This document shows, one piece after another, positions 63,770-64,000 of a stretch of 64,000 nucleotides of DNA. The stretch covers positions 10,086-74,085 of the forward strand of contig JACKLL010000016.1 of assembly GCA_024235935.1 (NCBI GenBank), given 5' to 3'. This DNA is from Rhodoferax sp. (lineage in GTDB: Bacteria > Pseudomonadota > Gammaproteobacteria > Burkholderiales > Burkholderiaceae_C). The notes beneath the pieces were generated by a model. It was not told where the DNA came from. It saw only the letters and a list, made by a program, of their open reading frames with translations, and did no database searches. Every line of letters starts with the position of its first letter. Within the stretch, counting starts at the first letter, position 1. Both the position numbers and the translations under genes were made by a program.

Positions 63770-64000
63770 TGCCGGCAGAGCGGGGCGGCGTGTCGCGGGT
63801 CAGGGCGAGCAACTGCGCCAGCGCATGCTGCACGGTGGCTGCGCGCACTGCAGCGCGGTCGCCGGCGAAGTGCTGCACCTGGGTGGTCACCGTGCCGTGG
63901 ATGTTCCAGCCAAACCAGACGGTGCCGACCGGCTTGGCCGCGCTGCCGCCGGTCGGCCCGGCGACGCCGGTGACGGCAACCGCGACCTGAACCGGCGCCC
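63759..64000 (-). CDS. pncC: Nicotinamide-nucleotide amidase PncC (CinA C-terminal domain), 5' part outside the window
   Basis: The last 79 codons of this gene are read on the minus strand, entering from the right edge. VAVAVTGVAGPTGGSAAKPVGTVWFGW is the CinA C-terminal signature, and the tail continues QHFAGDRAAVRAATVQHALAQLLAL. The enzyme removes the amide of nicotinamide mononucleotide in NAD recycling. The gene ends at 63759, overlapping the start of the GIY-YIG-like gene. Its own start lies beyond 64000. Confidence 0.9.
   Translation of the reverse strand, partial: APVQVAVAVTGVAGPTGGSAAKPVGTVWFGWNIHGTVTTQVQHFAGDRAAVRAATVQHALAQLLALTRDTPPRSAGNGD

Overview
The window is about 64 kb of uniformly GC-rich DNA (roughly two thirds G+C by eye) from a betaproteobacterium, most likely a member of the Burkholderiales. 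The evidence is the type of glutamate-cysteine ligase (the Acidithiobacillus/betaproteobacterial gshA family), a DUF1631 protein, an argS-SPOR-dsbA run, an lptA-lptB-rpoN run, DctPQM and dipeptide-type importers next to CaiB/BaiF and enolase-superfamily enzymes, and many GTG/TTG starts with ATGA or GTGA overlaps. It reads as an ordinary chromosome of a metabolically versatile heterotroph. I see no transposase, integrase, phage gene, CRISPR array, tRNA or rRNA.

Layout. 0-4 kb: a 76-base tandem repeat, a cupin, a short 6-phosphogluconate dehydrogenase, an MFS carrier and an aldo/keto reductase, all on the minus strand. 4-8.9 kb: gshA, the potassium carrier kup, and an Alx/TerC-type gene preceded by a clear yybP-ykoY (manganese) riboswitch. 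8.9-13.4 kb: a PEP-CTERM protein, a BenE carrier, gshB, a 24-residue membrane protein and a class II glutamine amidotransferase. 13.4-20.1 kb: three drug/solute carriers (DHA2, MFS, MATE), a tautomerase, a lipoprotein, an EVE protein and a YghU-like glutathione transferase. With gshA and gshB this makes a dispersed glutathione theme.

20.2-32.9 kb is a catabolic locus of unknown substrate. A GntR/FCD regulator is divergent from a zinc acyl-amidase/aspartoacylase-like gene. On the minus side lie an enolase-superfamily enzyme, a short-chain dehydrogenase and a second dehydrogenase that has lost its middle. On the plus side lie a dipeptide-type ABC importer (binding protein, two permeases, two ATPases), an M81/MlrC-type metallopeptidase and a second enolase-superfamily enzyme. 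The two ATPase genes carry about ten frame changes, all explicable as small base losses, within 1.4 kb.

33-42.2 kb: a three-gene run coding a DUF422 carotenoid-type membrane protein, an MpaB-like (DUF2236) oxygenase and a hypoxanthine-DNA glycosylase; then malate synthase G, a haloacid dehalogenase, a large DUF1631 protein and an Rnk/GreA-like factor with an unusual leader. 42.6-49.7 kb: a second catabolic module of HMG-CoA lyase, CaiB/BaiF CoA transferase and a DctPQM TRAP importer, bracketed by two LysR regulators. 49.7-64 kb: PsiF, argS, a SPOR protein, DsbA, LptA, LptB, RpoN, an RlmL-like methyltransferase coupled to a PIN protein, a glutamate-synthase-family oxidoreductase, small conserved genes, a fumarylacetoacetase-fold hydratase, an FAD oxidoreductase, a GIY-YIG-like protein and the 3' end of pncC.

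The best candidates for undescribed biology are the 20-33 kb amidase/M81/twin-enolase pathway, the DUF422-MpaB pair, and the rnk leader with its CU-rich loop.
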